Positions 1 to 8,800 of a DNA stretch of 46,691 nt are shown piece after piece. The position numbers and the translations under genes are program-made. The stretch is from Candidatus Daviesbacteria bacterium (GTDB lineage Bacteria; Patescibacteriota; Microgenomatia; Daviesbacterales; UBA10151). How positions within the stretch are numbered: position 1 is the stretch's first letter; each line of letters begins with the position of its first letter. Under the pieces are notes generated by a model, which made no database searches, had not been told where the DNA came from, and saw only the letters and a program-made list of their open reading frames with translations. The stretch spans positions 1-46,691 of the forward strand of contig JAKFWZ010000019.1 of NCBI GenBank assembly GCA_021731695.1, read 5' to 3'.

Positions 1-993
1 TTTTGTTTCTTTTAAATGCTCTATAGATTTAAGTCTAGTGAAAGCTCTGAATTCAAATATTTCTTTTGTCATGCTAATTTTCTTAAAAACTTCTTTTAAT
101 TCTTTTGCACCATATTCAACACTTCTTTCAATTTTAAGTTTAGGAAAAGTTGTTTTAAGTTTTTCAAAAGAAACTTTGTATGAGCGATTATCTCCATCAG
201 ATTTTCCAAAAGAAACTTTACATCCCGGAAAAACTTTTCCGATGATATTTGCTACATCTTTAATTTGATAATTTCCTTCTGTTGAACCAATATTAAATAT
301 CTGACCCTGAACTATTACTTTAGGCGCTTCAACAACTGCGAGAAAAGCATCACAAACATCCAGAACATGCACTAAAGGTCTCCATGGAGTTCCATCGGAT
401 GCGAGTCTGATTTCATTTTCGGTCCAGGCAATTCCTGATAAATTATTAACAACTAAATCGAATCTCATTCTTGGAGAAACCCCGAAAACTGTTGCGTTTC
501 TCATAAAGACAACTGTAAAGAATGGATCTGCTAATTTTTTCAAATCATTCTCAACTAAATATTTACATTTTGCATAAGCTGTCTGAGGAAAAACTTCGCT
601 ATTTTCATCAACTAATCCTTTTTTTGCAATTCCATAAATCGAACAAGAAGATGAATAAACGAATCTTTTTATTCCGGCTTTCTTAGCAAGTTTTGCTAAT
701 CTGACTATTGCAGTATGATTAATATCATAAGTATTTTTTGGATCCTGATTTCCTAAAGGATCATTTGATAAATCAGCTAAAGAAACTAATACATCATATC
801 CTTTCAAATCATGCGCTGTTATATTTCTAGTATCTTTGGTGATAACTTTTGGAGAAAATTTAACTCCATTATAAAACCAACCTTCGCGATAAAATCCCGT
901 ATCAATTCCAGTCACGTCATGACCATTGCTCATAAAAACCTGAGCCATTTGTGTTCCGATATATCCGTCAATTCCTGTGATTAAAATTTTCAT
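1..993 (-). CDS. NAD-dependent epimerase/dehydratase (extended SDR), 3' end cut by window edge
   Basis: Translating the minus strand from the ATG at 993 gives 331 codons with no stop up to base 1, so the gene continues beyond the window. The N-terminus (MKILITGIDGYIGTQMAQ) carries the GxxGxxG NAD(P)-binding turn. A serine-rich strand (VYSSSCSIYG) and a TAYAKCK stretch match the SDR Ser/Tyr-x3-Lys catalytic triad. The start lies 3 bases after the stop of the cytidylyltransferase gene, so the two are co-transcribed and may act in sequence on a CDP-linked sugar. The exact reaction (4,6-dehydratase, epimerase or reductase) cannot be read from sequence alone. It closes the visible part of the polysaccharide operon. 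Confidence 0.88.
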   Translation of the reverse strand, partial: MKILITGIDGYIGTQMAQVFMSNGHDVTGIDTGFYREGWFYNGVKFSPKVITKDTRNITAHDLKGYDVLVSLADLSNDPLGNQDPKNTYDINHTAIVRLAKLAKKAGIKRFVYSSSCSIYGIAKKGLVDENSEVFPQTAYAKCKYLVENDLKKLADPFFTVVFMRNATVFGVSPRMRFDLVVNNLSGIAWTENEIRLASDGTPWRPLVHVLDVCDAFLAVVEAPKVIVQGQIFNIGSTEGNYQIKDVANIIGKVFPGCKVSFGKSDGDNRSYKVSFEKLKTTFPKLKIERSVEYGAKELKEVFKKISMTKEIFEFRAFTRLKSIEHLKETK

Positions 994-996
994 AAA

Positions 997-1773
997 TTAA
1001 TTCCAAACCTTCCATGGTGCTTTTCCGGCATTCCATAATTTTTCTAAAACTGTTTTATCTCTTAGCGTATCCATTGGGTGCCAAAATCCTTCATGGCGAA
1101 ATGCAAACAATTGATTGTCTTTTGCTAAATTTTGCATTGGTTCTTGTTCCCAAGTCGTTGAATCTCCTTCTATATAATCAAAAACTCCAGGTTCCAAAAC
1201 AAAATATCCTCCGTTAACCCAACCAGTATCAGCAGTATCTTTTTCTCTAAATCCTCCAACTTTTTTTTGATTAGTTTTTAAATTAAAAACTCCAAATCTT
1301 CCTGAAGGCTGAACAGCTGTAACCGATGCTAAACCTTTATGTTCTTTGTGAAATTTAATAAGTTCTGTAATATTTACATCTGAAACACCGTCTCCATAAG
1401 TCAAAAGGAACGTTTCATCGCCTAGATAATCACGAGCGTGTTTAATTCGTCCACCTGTTAATGTATCTTCACCAGTCTCGAGTAACGTAACTCTCCAATC
1501 CTCAGCTCCGTTTTTATGAATTTCCATTTTATGACTCGCAACATCGAACGTGACATCTGAGCGATACATTGAGTAATTTGCAAAAAAGTCTTTAATTACA
1601 TGAGATTTATAACCACAAAGGATAATAAACTCATTTATTCCATGGGCCGAGAAGATCTTCATAATATGCCAAAGTATTGGTTTTGAACCAATTTCTACCA
1701 TAGGTTTCGGCCTTACGCCCGACTCCTCTGATATTCTGGTTCCTAAACCGCCTGCTAAAATAACTGCTTTCAT
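997..1773 (-). CDS. rfbF: Glucose-1-phosphate cytidylyltransferase
   Basis: This 258-residue protein makes CDP-glucose from CTP and glucose 1-phosphate, the first step of CDP-deoxysugar synthesis. It opens with the nucleotidyltransferase signature AGGLGTRISEE...RPKPMVEIG and continues with the family-typical ILWHIMKIFSAHGINEFI and YGDGVSDVN (metal-binding Asp) segments. Length and order of motifs match RfbF/DdhA across the whole protein. The downstream SDR gene starts 3 bases after its stop. A plausible promoter lies just upstream (1790-1818), so this pair may be transcribed independently of the larger operon as well as by read-through. The ATG at 1773 agrees with the family N-terminus. Confidence 0.93.
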   Translation of the reverse strand: MKAVILAGGLGTRISEESGVRPKPMVEIGSKPILWHIMKIFSAHGINEFIILCGYKSHVIKDFFANYSMYRSDVTFDVASHKMEIHKNGAEDWRVTLLETGEDTLTGGRIKHARDYLGDETFLLTYGDGVSDVNITELIKFHKEHKGLASVTAVQPSGRFGVFNLKTNQKKVGGFREKDTADTGWVNGGYFVLEPGVFDYIEGDSTTWEQEPMQNLAKDNQLFAFRHEGFWHPMDTLRDKTVLEKLWNAGKAPWKVWN

Positions 1774-1789
1774 ATTATAATTAACTTAT

Positions 1790-1818
1790 AGTATAGTTTA
1801 TTGAGCATAAATTAGCAA
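1790..1818 (-). promoter_or_regulatory. Putative sigma70-type promoter of rfbF
   Basis: On the minus strand a -35 TTGCTA (1818-1813) is followed after 17 nt by a -10 TATACT (1795-1790). The predicted transcript would start about 10 nt before the rfbF ATG. The -35 matches consensus at 4 of 6 positions and the -10 at 5 of 6. It lies inside the 48-nt gap between two operon genes, so it would be an internal promoter. Confidence 0.45.
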
Positions 1819-1821
1819 CCT

Positions 1822-2754
1822 CTAGCTTCGTGTATGCTCTCCGAAATCCATTAGGATTACGCCTAATTTTTTAGTGGTTAAAGCCAGCTTCCATTTAAAA
1901 TTCGTGCCTAAGTTTATTTTTTCAGGCTTATTTATTATAAATTTGAAATATAATGTTTCTATAGGATATTTTATGAATACTTTTACTGCTGATTTTATAT
2001 AGGAAAAAACAGGGACTTTTTGATGGATTTTATACAAAGTAGAGAACTGTTTTTTAACCAAATCTCGAGAAGCAGTCGCTCTACTTTCCTGATTTTTAAA
2101 ATCTCTAATTGTTTCGGGAAGCCTATATGCAACTTCTGCTTTTTTCGTAAACTTATAAATTCTCCCTTGTTTTAAATTTTCGTAGTAAAGAAAAATATCA
2201 ACATTTCCAACTGGAAAATTAGTCAATTTTAAACTTTTTGCCAAATCTTTTCTGAGTGCCAAAACTTTCCCATCACATGTTAGGTGAGACTCGCCTTTCT
2301 TAAACTCATATCTTAAAGGTTCAAATATTAAATAGCTTGTGTAAATACACTTACCTATAAAAGTTTTTGGCGGAAGAGCTTTTATATTTCCACCAACAAG
2401 CCCAACTTTGGCATTTTTGATAAAAGGTTTAATTAGCTCCTCTATTACTTTATTTGAATTAATTATAATATCATCGTTTAAGCCAATAATAATTTCACTT
2501 TTACTTTTCTTAATTAATTGCTGTAATGCATAAGCATATCCGTGATTTTTTCTGCTTTGAAAAACATAAATTTTGTTTGATTTAACAGATCTGGCATTTT
2601 TTACTGTTAAGTCTTTTGAGCCATCTGAATAAACTAATATTTTTTCTATTTTTGCTCGCTTAGTTTTTTGCCCTAGAAGAGATCTCAAAAGAGGAACAAT
2701 ATTCTGTTCTGATTGAAAAGCTGGAATTCCGATTGTAACTGTAGTCTTCTTCAT
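1822..2754 (-). CDS. Glycosyltransferase family 2
   Basis: A 310-residue GT-A fold enzyme that probably adds a sugar to a growing glycan at the cytoplasmic face. The N-terminus TVTIGIPAFQSEQNIVPLL, the VYSDGSKD segment and a GLNDD motif (metal-binding DxD region) are typical of GT2. There is a hydrophobic stretch late in the protein but no clear multi-pass membrane domain. It is related along its whole length to the proteins at 3980-4882 and 4879-5817: all three share (V/S)SDGS, a conserved cysteine near the middle (TCDG, TCHG, SVDG context) and a W-x5-(S/T)TK ending. Start is 1 base after the preceding gene's stop, so translation is probably coupled. The sugar donor is unknown. Confidence 0.9.
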   Translation of the reverse strand: MKKTTVTIGIPAFQSEQNIVPLLRSLLGQKTKRAKIEKILVYSDGSKDLTVKNARSVKSNKIYVFQSRKNHGYAYALQQLIKKSKSEIIIGLNDDIIINSNKVIEELIKPFIKNAKVGLVGGNIKALPPKTFIGKCIYTSYLIFEPLRYEFKKGESHLTCDGKVLALRKDLAKSLKLTNFPVGNVDIFLYYENLKQGRIYKFTKKAEVAYRLPETIRDFKNQESRATASRDLVKKQFSTLYKIHQKVPVFSYIKSAVKVFIKYPIETLYFKFIINKPEKINLGTNFKWKLALTTKKLGVILMDFGEHTRS

Positions 2755-2755
2755 T

Positions 2756-3910
2756 TTATAACTCCGATAAATACCTTTTTAACGCATTGCCTATTGAAAG
2801 TGGGGTAAATTGATTACTGAAAACTCTATATCCATTTCTAGATACTTTTTTATTTTTCTGAGGATTATTTTTTAAACTAAGAATAGTTCTTGCAATACTT
2901 TCTGGATTAGCTGCCTTAGCTAAAATTACATTTTTATTATTAATTAACATACTTTCAATAGCTGGCGAATAAGCTGTTATGACAGTCTTACCTAATGCCA
3001 AACCTTGATATACTTTATTCGGAACAACTCTTTGGACTACCGGGTGATTTGCTAAAAATCCAATGAATACATCAGCAGTTTTTAATGTGTTAAAAGCATC
3101 AACTTCTGTCATATCGGGATAGAAAAGAGCATTTTTTACTTTAAGTGTTATCGCTAAGGAGCGATCTTTATCATATGTATTGCCTTTACCTACAAAAATG
3201 AATCGTATTTTTTTCTCTTTTTCAAGTTGTTTTGCTGCTTTTATTAAATGCTCAACTCCGTGTATCGGACTAAATAAACCATAATAAACAACGTTGAAGT
3301 ATCCATCATCTTTTAGCTTTGGTGCAAATGGATAGATTTCATCATCTGCTCCAATAGGCAAAATTTTAATCTTGCCCTCATTTAAATTAAATTGATTTAC
3401 TAGGTGATCCTTTTGAAATGGAGTATCAGCTAAAACCAGATCACATGCGTGGTAAATTATTGTTTCGCCAAATTTAATAATTTTTCCAAATAAAGATTTT
3501 CTACTAACTATCCCTTGTTCTTCGATTAAGCCTGTCGAAATAACTATCAAAGGATTAAAAACTAGTTTTTTTCTGAATATTTTTGCAACAACATACGCTG
3601 GCAACACATCTATATGTCCTGGATAACCTACATAAATCACGTCTGATTTTTTTATACCCTCAATATTTTTAAAAACTTCTATGACAATTTTGTACTTCCT
3701 TAAGACTCTCATTATTAAATGGAAGAAAGTAGCATCTTTAGGACTATCTAGACGAGTTACCGGTGTATGCGCATTCACAATAACAATATCGACATTATTT
3801 TTAAGCAAGCCATTATTAATGATTCGATTGGATGTAAAATTTCGATCGTAACTACCAAAGAAACAAACTGTGAGATTCTTTTTAGTCAGATTATTGCTTA
3901 CTTTTTTCAT
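2756..3910 (-). CDS. Glycosyltransferase family 4 (GT-B)
   Basis: A 384-residue retaining glycosyltransferase with an N-terminal acceptor domain (LTVCFFGSYDRN) and a C-terminal GT1/GT4 donor domain (VVYYGLFSPIHGVEHLIKAA, then VPNKVYQGLALGKTVI). The usual E-x7-E pair is not obvious; the KVYQGLALG element takes its place, as in several divergent GT4 enzymes. An open frame extends 12 codons further upstream, but the internal ATG at 3910 is preceded by a near-perfect Shine-Dalgarno (AAAGGAGGTAATTAT), which fixes the start. It sits between two GT2 genes of the same operon. Donor and acceptor are unknown. Confidence 0.88.
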   Translation of the reverse strand: MKKVSNNLTKKNLTVCFFGSYDRNFTSNRIINNGLLKNNVDIVIVNAHTPVTRLDSPKDATFFHLIMRVLRKYKIVIEVFKNIEGIKKSDVIYVGYPGHIDVLPAYVVAKIFRKKLVFNPLIVISTGLIEEQGIVSRKSLFGKIIKFGETIIYHACDLVLADTPFQKDHLVNQFNLNEGKIKILPIGADDEIYPFAPKLKDDGYFNVVYYGLFSPIHGVEHLIKAAKQLEKEKKIRFIFVGKGNTYDKDRSLAITLKVKNALFYPDMTEVDAFNTLKTADVFIGFLANHPVVQRVVPNKVYQGLALGKTVITAYSPAIESMLINNKNVILAKAANPESIARTILSLKNNPQKNKKVSRNGYRVFSNQFTPLSIGNALKRYLSEL

Positions 3911-3979
3911 ATAATTACCTCCTTTGAAGATGCAGTAATTTCCCACATTCCTTTTACGGTATTTTTTCTTTTTCTCATA

Positions 3980-4882
3980 TTAACTCCTTAAAATTTTAGA
4001 ACTTGTTGATATAGACCATGTACTTGTTATTCTTTTAGTAATTTTTGACTTCAGTTTCAAAAAAATTGCAATCAGAAAATACACGATAATAAGAGGGTTA
4101 ATAAATAAGTATCTACCGAGTTCTGATAGTAAGATAGAGGTTGTTAAAAAATTCTCTTTCCTAAATTTTTCTGAACCAAACTTTTTCTCTAAATCTATAA
4201 TACTTTTATAAAATCTTAAGCTTTGCTTTTCATGGTCACTAAAATTCTCAGGTAGTTTGTAATAAACTTGAGTACCTCTTGCGAAGCGATATTTATATCC
4301 GTTGGAAACTGCATACATGTAGGAATATGCGTCTTCTGCAACACTATTTTTGAAATCTATTTTTTTGTATAAATTCTTAGAGAATGCTCTGGCACGACCA
4401 TGGCAAGTATATAAGTTATTACCATTTTTATAGTTTTCAAAGATATGTTTTTTAAATTTCATGCTTATCGCTAAAATTTTCCCTATGAATGTTATTGGTT
4501 TGATTTCTTCTACGCCAACGGAAGTTAAATCCGCACGATTATTAATTATCGGATTTATAATTTTTTCAATAAATTTTTTATCTCTAAGCAAAATATCTGC
4601 ATCTAATAAAACTAATATGTCTGAGTTTATTTTTTCCATTATCTGGCTCTGTCTCAAAGCTTTTCCTGCTCTTTTTCTATTATTCAGAAGGATAATTTTT
4701 TTGCTCTTTATTTTTTTAATTTGAGCGATTGTTGAATCTGTACTTCCATCAGACGAAACAACTACATTTTTTAACACAAAATTATTAGCTTTCTGAGCTA
4801 AAACTTCTTTGATTAAAAAACCGATATTAGCCTCTTCATTGAAGGCTGGGATTCCGACTGTTACTGTTGTATTAGTTTTCAT
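3980..4882 (-). CDS. Glycosyltransferase family 2 (paralogue)
   Basis: A 300-residue GT2 starting MKTNTTVTVGIPAFNEEANIG, with VVSSDGSTD and LLDADILL as donor and metal motifs. A longer open frame begins at 4990, but the ATG at 4882 overlaps the upstream TGA in a TCAT/ATGA junction (4879-4882) and gives an N-terminus aligned with its two paralogues, so it is chosen here. The C-terminal third contains a hydrophobic segment (ILLSELGRYLFINPLIIVYFLIAIF, cut here as one membrane or interfacial helix) that may dock the enzyme to the membrane. The 70-nt gap to the next gene holds that gene's strong ribosome binding site. Confidence 0.9.
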   Translation of the reverse strand: MKTNTTVTVGIPAFNEEANIGFLIKEVLAQKANNFVLKNVVVSSDGSTDSTIAQIKKIKSKKIILLNNRKRAGKALRQSQIMEKINSDILVLLDADILLRDKKFIEKIINPIINNRADLTSVGVEEIKPITFIGKILAISMKFKKHIFENYKNGNNLYTCHGRARAFSKNLYKKIDFKNSVAEDAYSYMYAVSNGYKYRFARGTQVYYKLPENFSDHEKQSLRFYKSIIDLEKKFGSEKFRKENFLTTSILLSELGRYLFINPLIIVYFLIAIFLKLKSKITKRITSTWSISTSSKILRS

Positions 4883-5817
4883 AAAGTTGTTAATAGTAAT
4901 AAACTCGATAGAATGGTTCTTTTTGTACTTACGGCTATATCCCAAACAGAGTTTAACTTCTTTTCTCTTTTTAGGGCCAAAAGCCTGCAATACTGATTCA
5001 AAAACAGAATAAACAAAGCCATGTGAGGTTTTTTAAGGAAACTAAATGCTAAATGTTTAAGCAGAATTTTTCTGGGAATGTAGGTCTCTTTATTAACTAA
5101 TTCAGCCTTAAAATGCTTTCTCATTCTTATTGCAGCTGATTCAAATCGGGTATTTTGTCGCAGATGATCTTTCAAATTAGTCGGTGATCTAAAATATACA
5201 ACAGCATTTTTGACAAACTTATATTTATATCCCTCAGTCAGGCAGCATAAGTATGTATATAAATCATTCGCTATCATATCAGCCGGAACACTGATCTTTT
5301 TAACTAACTCTTTTTTGTATGCTAAAATTCTCCCATCAACTGAAAATTTATTGTTTCCTCCTCGAACTTCACTTCTAAACTTAGAATAGGATTCAAAGCT
5401 TAAATTAATGCAACTTTCAATAAATGTTTGCCCGGAAACGGGCACTGGATTACCTCCACACATACCCACTTTTTTGCTTTTTATAAGAGGCTGAATTAAA
5501 TTATGAATTACTAATTCATGTGCAAATACAACATCAGCATCGGATTGCACCAAGAAATCAGTTTGAAGATCTTTATAAATTTTATTTAACCAGGTTGATT
5601 TGCCAACTCTTTTTTTATGATCCCATACTTTAATTTTTTTTGATTTTAAAGATCTTGCAAGTTTTACAGTCTTATCTGTTGATCCATCAGAATGCACCCA
5701 TATTTCTTTCAGAATAAAACCCTTTTCTTTTTGCATTAAAACAGACACTAAAAATTTCTTAATATTACCTGCTTCTTTATAGGCACTGATCGCTACAGTT
5801 ACAGTTACTTTTTTCAT
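4879..5817 (-). CDS. Glycosyltransferase family 2 (paralogue)
   Basis: A 312-residue GT2 with the same plan as its two paralogues: TVTVAISAYKEAGNIKKFL at the N-terminus, VHSDGSTDKT, LVQSDADVVFAHE with the DxD metal motif, and a C-terminal W-D-I-A-V-S-T-K block. The start codon overlaps the stop of the 1575-residue multidomain protein (ATGA at 5814-5817), and its own stop overlaps the next GT2 start in the same way, which implies tight translational coupling and fixed stoichiometry. The natural reading is that the paralogues add successive or alternative sugars to one repeat unit. Substrates cannot be deduced. Confidence 0.9.
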   Translation of the reverse strand: MKKVTVTVAISAYKEAGNIKKFLVSVLMQKEKGFILKEIWVHSDGSTDKTVKLARSLKSKKIKVWDHKKRVGKSTWLNKIYKDLQTDFLVQSDADVVFAHELVIHNLIQPLIKSKKVGMCGGNPVPVSGQTFIESCINLSFESYSKFRSEVRGGNNKFSVDGRILAYKKELVKKISVPADMIANDLYTYLCCLTEGYKYKFVKNAVVYFRSPTNLKDHLRQNTRFESAAIRMRKHFKAELVNKETYIPRKILLKHLAFSFLKKPHMALFILFLNQYCRLLALKREKKLNSVWDIAVSTKRTILSSLLLLTTL

Positions 5818-8800
5818 ATTTCAACCCTTAAACCTTTTAAAACTAATTTTTTGAATCTATCGCTATTTACATCATTTTTAATTACTGACAAGAATTTTTC
5901 AGCACTATTTTCCCAACTAAAATTTTGCGCCCATTTGTAGGATTGTCCGGACAATTCACTCCTAAATTCTTCATCTTCAATCAGATTTATCATTGCTTTT
6001 GCAAACATTCTTACATCCTTAGGTTTAACCAAAAGACCCGTTTTTCCGTCAACAACAGAATCGCGAAGACCGTTTACATTAGAAGCAATAACAGGCGTTC
6101 CAGAAGCATTGGCTTCAATAACTGTAATTCCCCATCCTTCAATCATTGAGGGCTGAATCATAACCCAGCTTTCTGCAAGTAGTTTTAACTTTTCTTCTTC
6201 TGTTACTTTGCCAGTAAATTGAACTGCGTTCTCGATTTTAAGGTCCTCGACAAGTTTTTTAAGATAACTTATACTTTCTCCAAATCCTGCGACTGTTAGT
6301 ATGGATTTTGGAAATTTAGTGTGAACTTCGACAAAAGCTTTTATTGCCACATCAATATTTTTGTATGGTTGGAGTCGTCCTAAATAAAGAAAAGACGGAT
6401 AAGCGGTCTTTTTGCGGGTTAAAAAATTGCCTGAATGAATACCAGGATTAACAATCTCAACAGAATCAAAATAATTTTTTCCGAGTTTTAATATTTCAGA
6501 TTTTGATGAATCAGAAACTGTAACTACTTTTTGTTTTCTGTATGCAAATGGCATTAATTTCGCTTCGAGAAATCCAGCTACAGTCGCCAATGGCCATGAC
6601 AAATGATTTCTAAAAACTTCCTGGTGAATGTGATGAATTAAAAGTAGTTTTGGTTTTCTGACATAGAAGGGTGTAAAGAACGGTATCCCATTCTCCGAAT
6701 CAATTATTAAATCGTATTTACCCCTGAATCGAAATGCGTAATATAGAATAGCCCAAAAATAAACAGTATAAAAACCACCACGTCTTACTATTTGAACCCC
6801 ATCAATAACCTCATATCTTTTATTCTTACTATCATTACCACAGAAAATTGTAACTTGATATCCTTCTTCTACCCATAATTTTGAAAGTTCGTGAATATAA
6901 TTTTCAGCTCCTCCCGACCAAACGTGTCTGATATCTCTCCAATTAAAAATAAGGACTCTCAATCTACCCTCTTTATCTATTTCGAAAGGAAGAGTTCTCG
7001 TAAATAATCCTAAAAAATCTGCTAAATTATTTTCAAATACTTTTACATATTGTGCAAAAAAGTGAAGCGAGGACAAGACAACTAAATTCAACAGAGCAAC
7101 AATAAACATATCGAAAACGATCGCTTCTACCGTAGCGTGATTAAAATAAATTAATGCATACTGAACAAAAACTAGCAGGAATGAAGCTACTGGAATTGTG
7201 TAGATTTTTTTTGCAAGATAGTAAGATACGAAAATTTGAGACAAACAAAACAGCATCATTGCAAATGTAAAGGGCTCAAGATAATTTAGTATTTCATAAG
7301 CCTTTTCCCCAAAAATAAAAGGCACGGTAATAGATCCAAACTGTCCCCAGAATAAATATCCGACTCCAGTGACTATAAATGTTGTTATAAAAATTACCAG
7401 TAATAATTTGTCTGAATTCTTATTAGCTCCTTCGTTTCGACTTACAAAAGGTAGGATTAACTGATTTGATAAAGCCCCTACAAAGTAAATAATTTTTCCA
7501 ACTGTTGACACCAATGCGTATTTTCCTGCTTCGACTGGAGCTAAATAATGATTTGCTAAAAGAACATCAAAACTTAAAAATGCAACAGGTGCCATGATAG
7601 ATAGTGCTGATGCGGTAAAGAATTTAAACGGGAAGGATAGCTCCTTTCCTTTAAGATCTATGTTTTTTGGCAGCTGTAAATATTTATTTGCAAATATCAA
7701 AGAAAAGATTAGAGAGAATATTATTGAAATTGGAAGACAAACATAAACAATATCTTCATAACCGTTCTGGATCAGAAGAAAAGCCGAAGCAAATTTGAAT
7801 ATTGCTTCCACAAGTAGTAAGAAACCAACTTTTTCTAGTTGCAATTTTCCAGCGAGTAAGCCTTTAATTAATGCAAAACCTGTGCCAAAAATCCAAACTG
7901 GTGTAAATAAGAGAAACAGAAGGTAATCTTCAGAATTAAAATAATTCATCAAAAAAGGAATCATTGCAAACCAAACTCCGGATAAAATTATTGAGGTAAA
8001 AATTGCTTTTTTAGCTGCAAGATATAAAAATCCTTCCGCTAGATAACCTTTATCTTTGCCTTCGAAAAAACCAACTCGGCTAGTAATGGTATTAAATAGA
8101 GAAATTTGCGGAACACCAGCAAAAAAAACAAAACTTGTAATTAAGGATACTCTTGCCAGATCTTCAAAATTTATTGTTCTTCCTAAATAAACGCTAAAAC
8201 CCAAATTGGAAACCCCTGAAATAAACGTTGCTAAAACCAGTATTGCGCTGGCAAAAACAACCTTTCCGCCTGATACTTTAGCTGATAATTTTTTATGCCA
8301 GGGAACCCCTAGAATTTCACTTGCTATTACGGGAGGTGCCTCTGTCTTAATTTCTTTTACTTCTTCTTTAATCGCCTGAGCTGCTTCGTCTATTGATTTC
8401 TTAAGATGCAATCCGTGGAGTGTTTTTTCCCAATAATGAGGTTTTACAATCAGCTGGTATAAAGCTATACAAGCCGCGATTGATGCCATCAGCCAATACA
8501 GCGGAACAAGATATACATATTTAATTAATTCCCACTGCTCTCTTTTTGCACAACCAATCATGTAGTTATAGATGTATAAAAAATTACCCGCCACCAACGA
8601 AAACACTGCCAGATAAAGCACAGTCGCGGGATAAAGTGATTCAATAAAAGTTGATGTGTATGCATAAAACGCAAAGTATGAAAATGTTGTTAACCAAAGT
8701 ATTGGATTGATTAACATAAAAGAAATTCTCGCACCAATAATTAACTGAAAAATAAATGCATGAGGACCCTGTTCATGAATAAATTGAAATGGATTTCTCA

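Noticed and set aside
4879-5817. UGA read as Gly (SR1/Gracilibacteria code)
   Set aside because: UGA ends several genes exactly at ATGA overlaps, and proteins end at family-typical positions.
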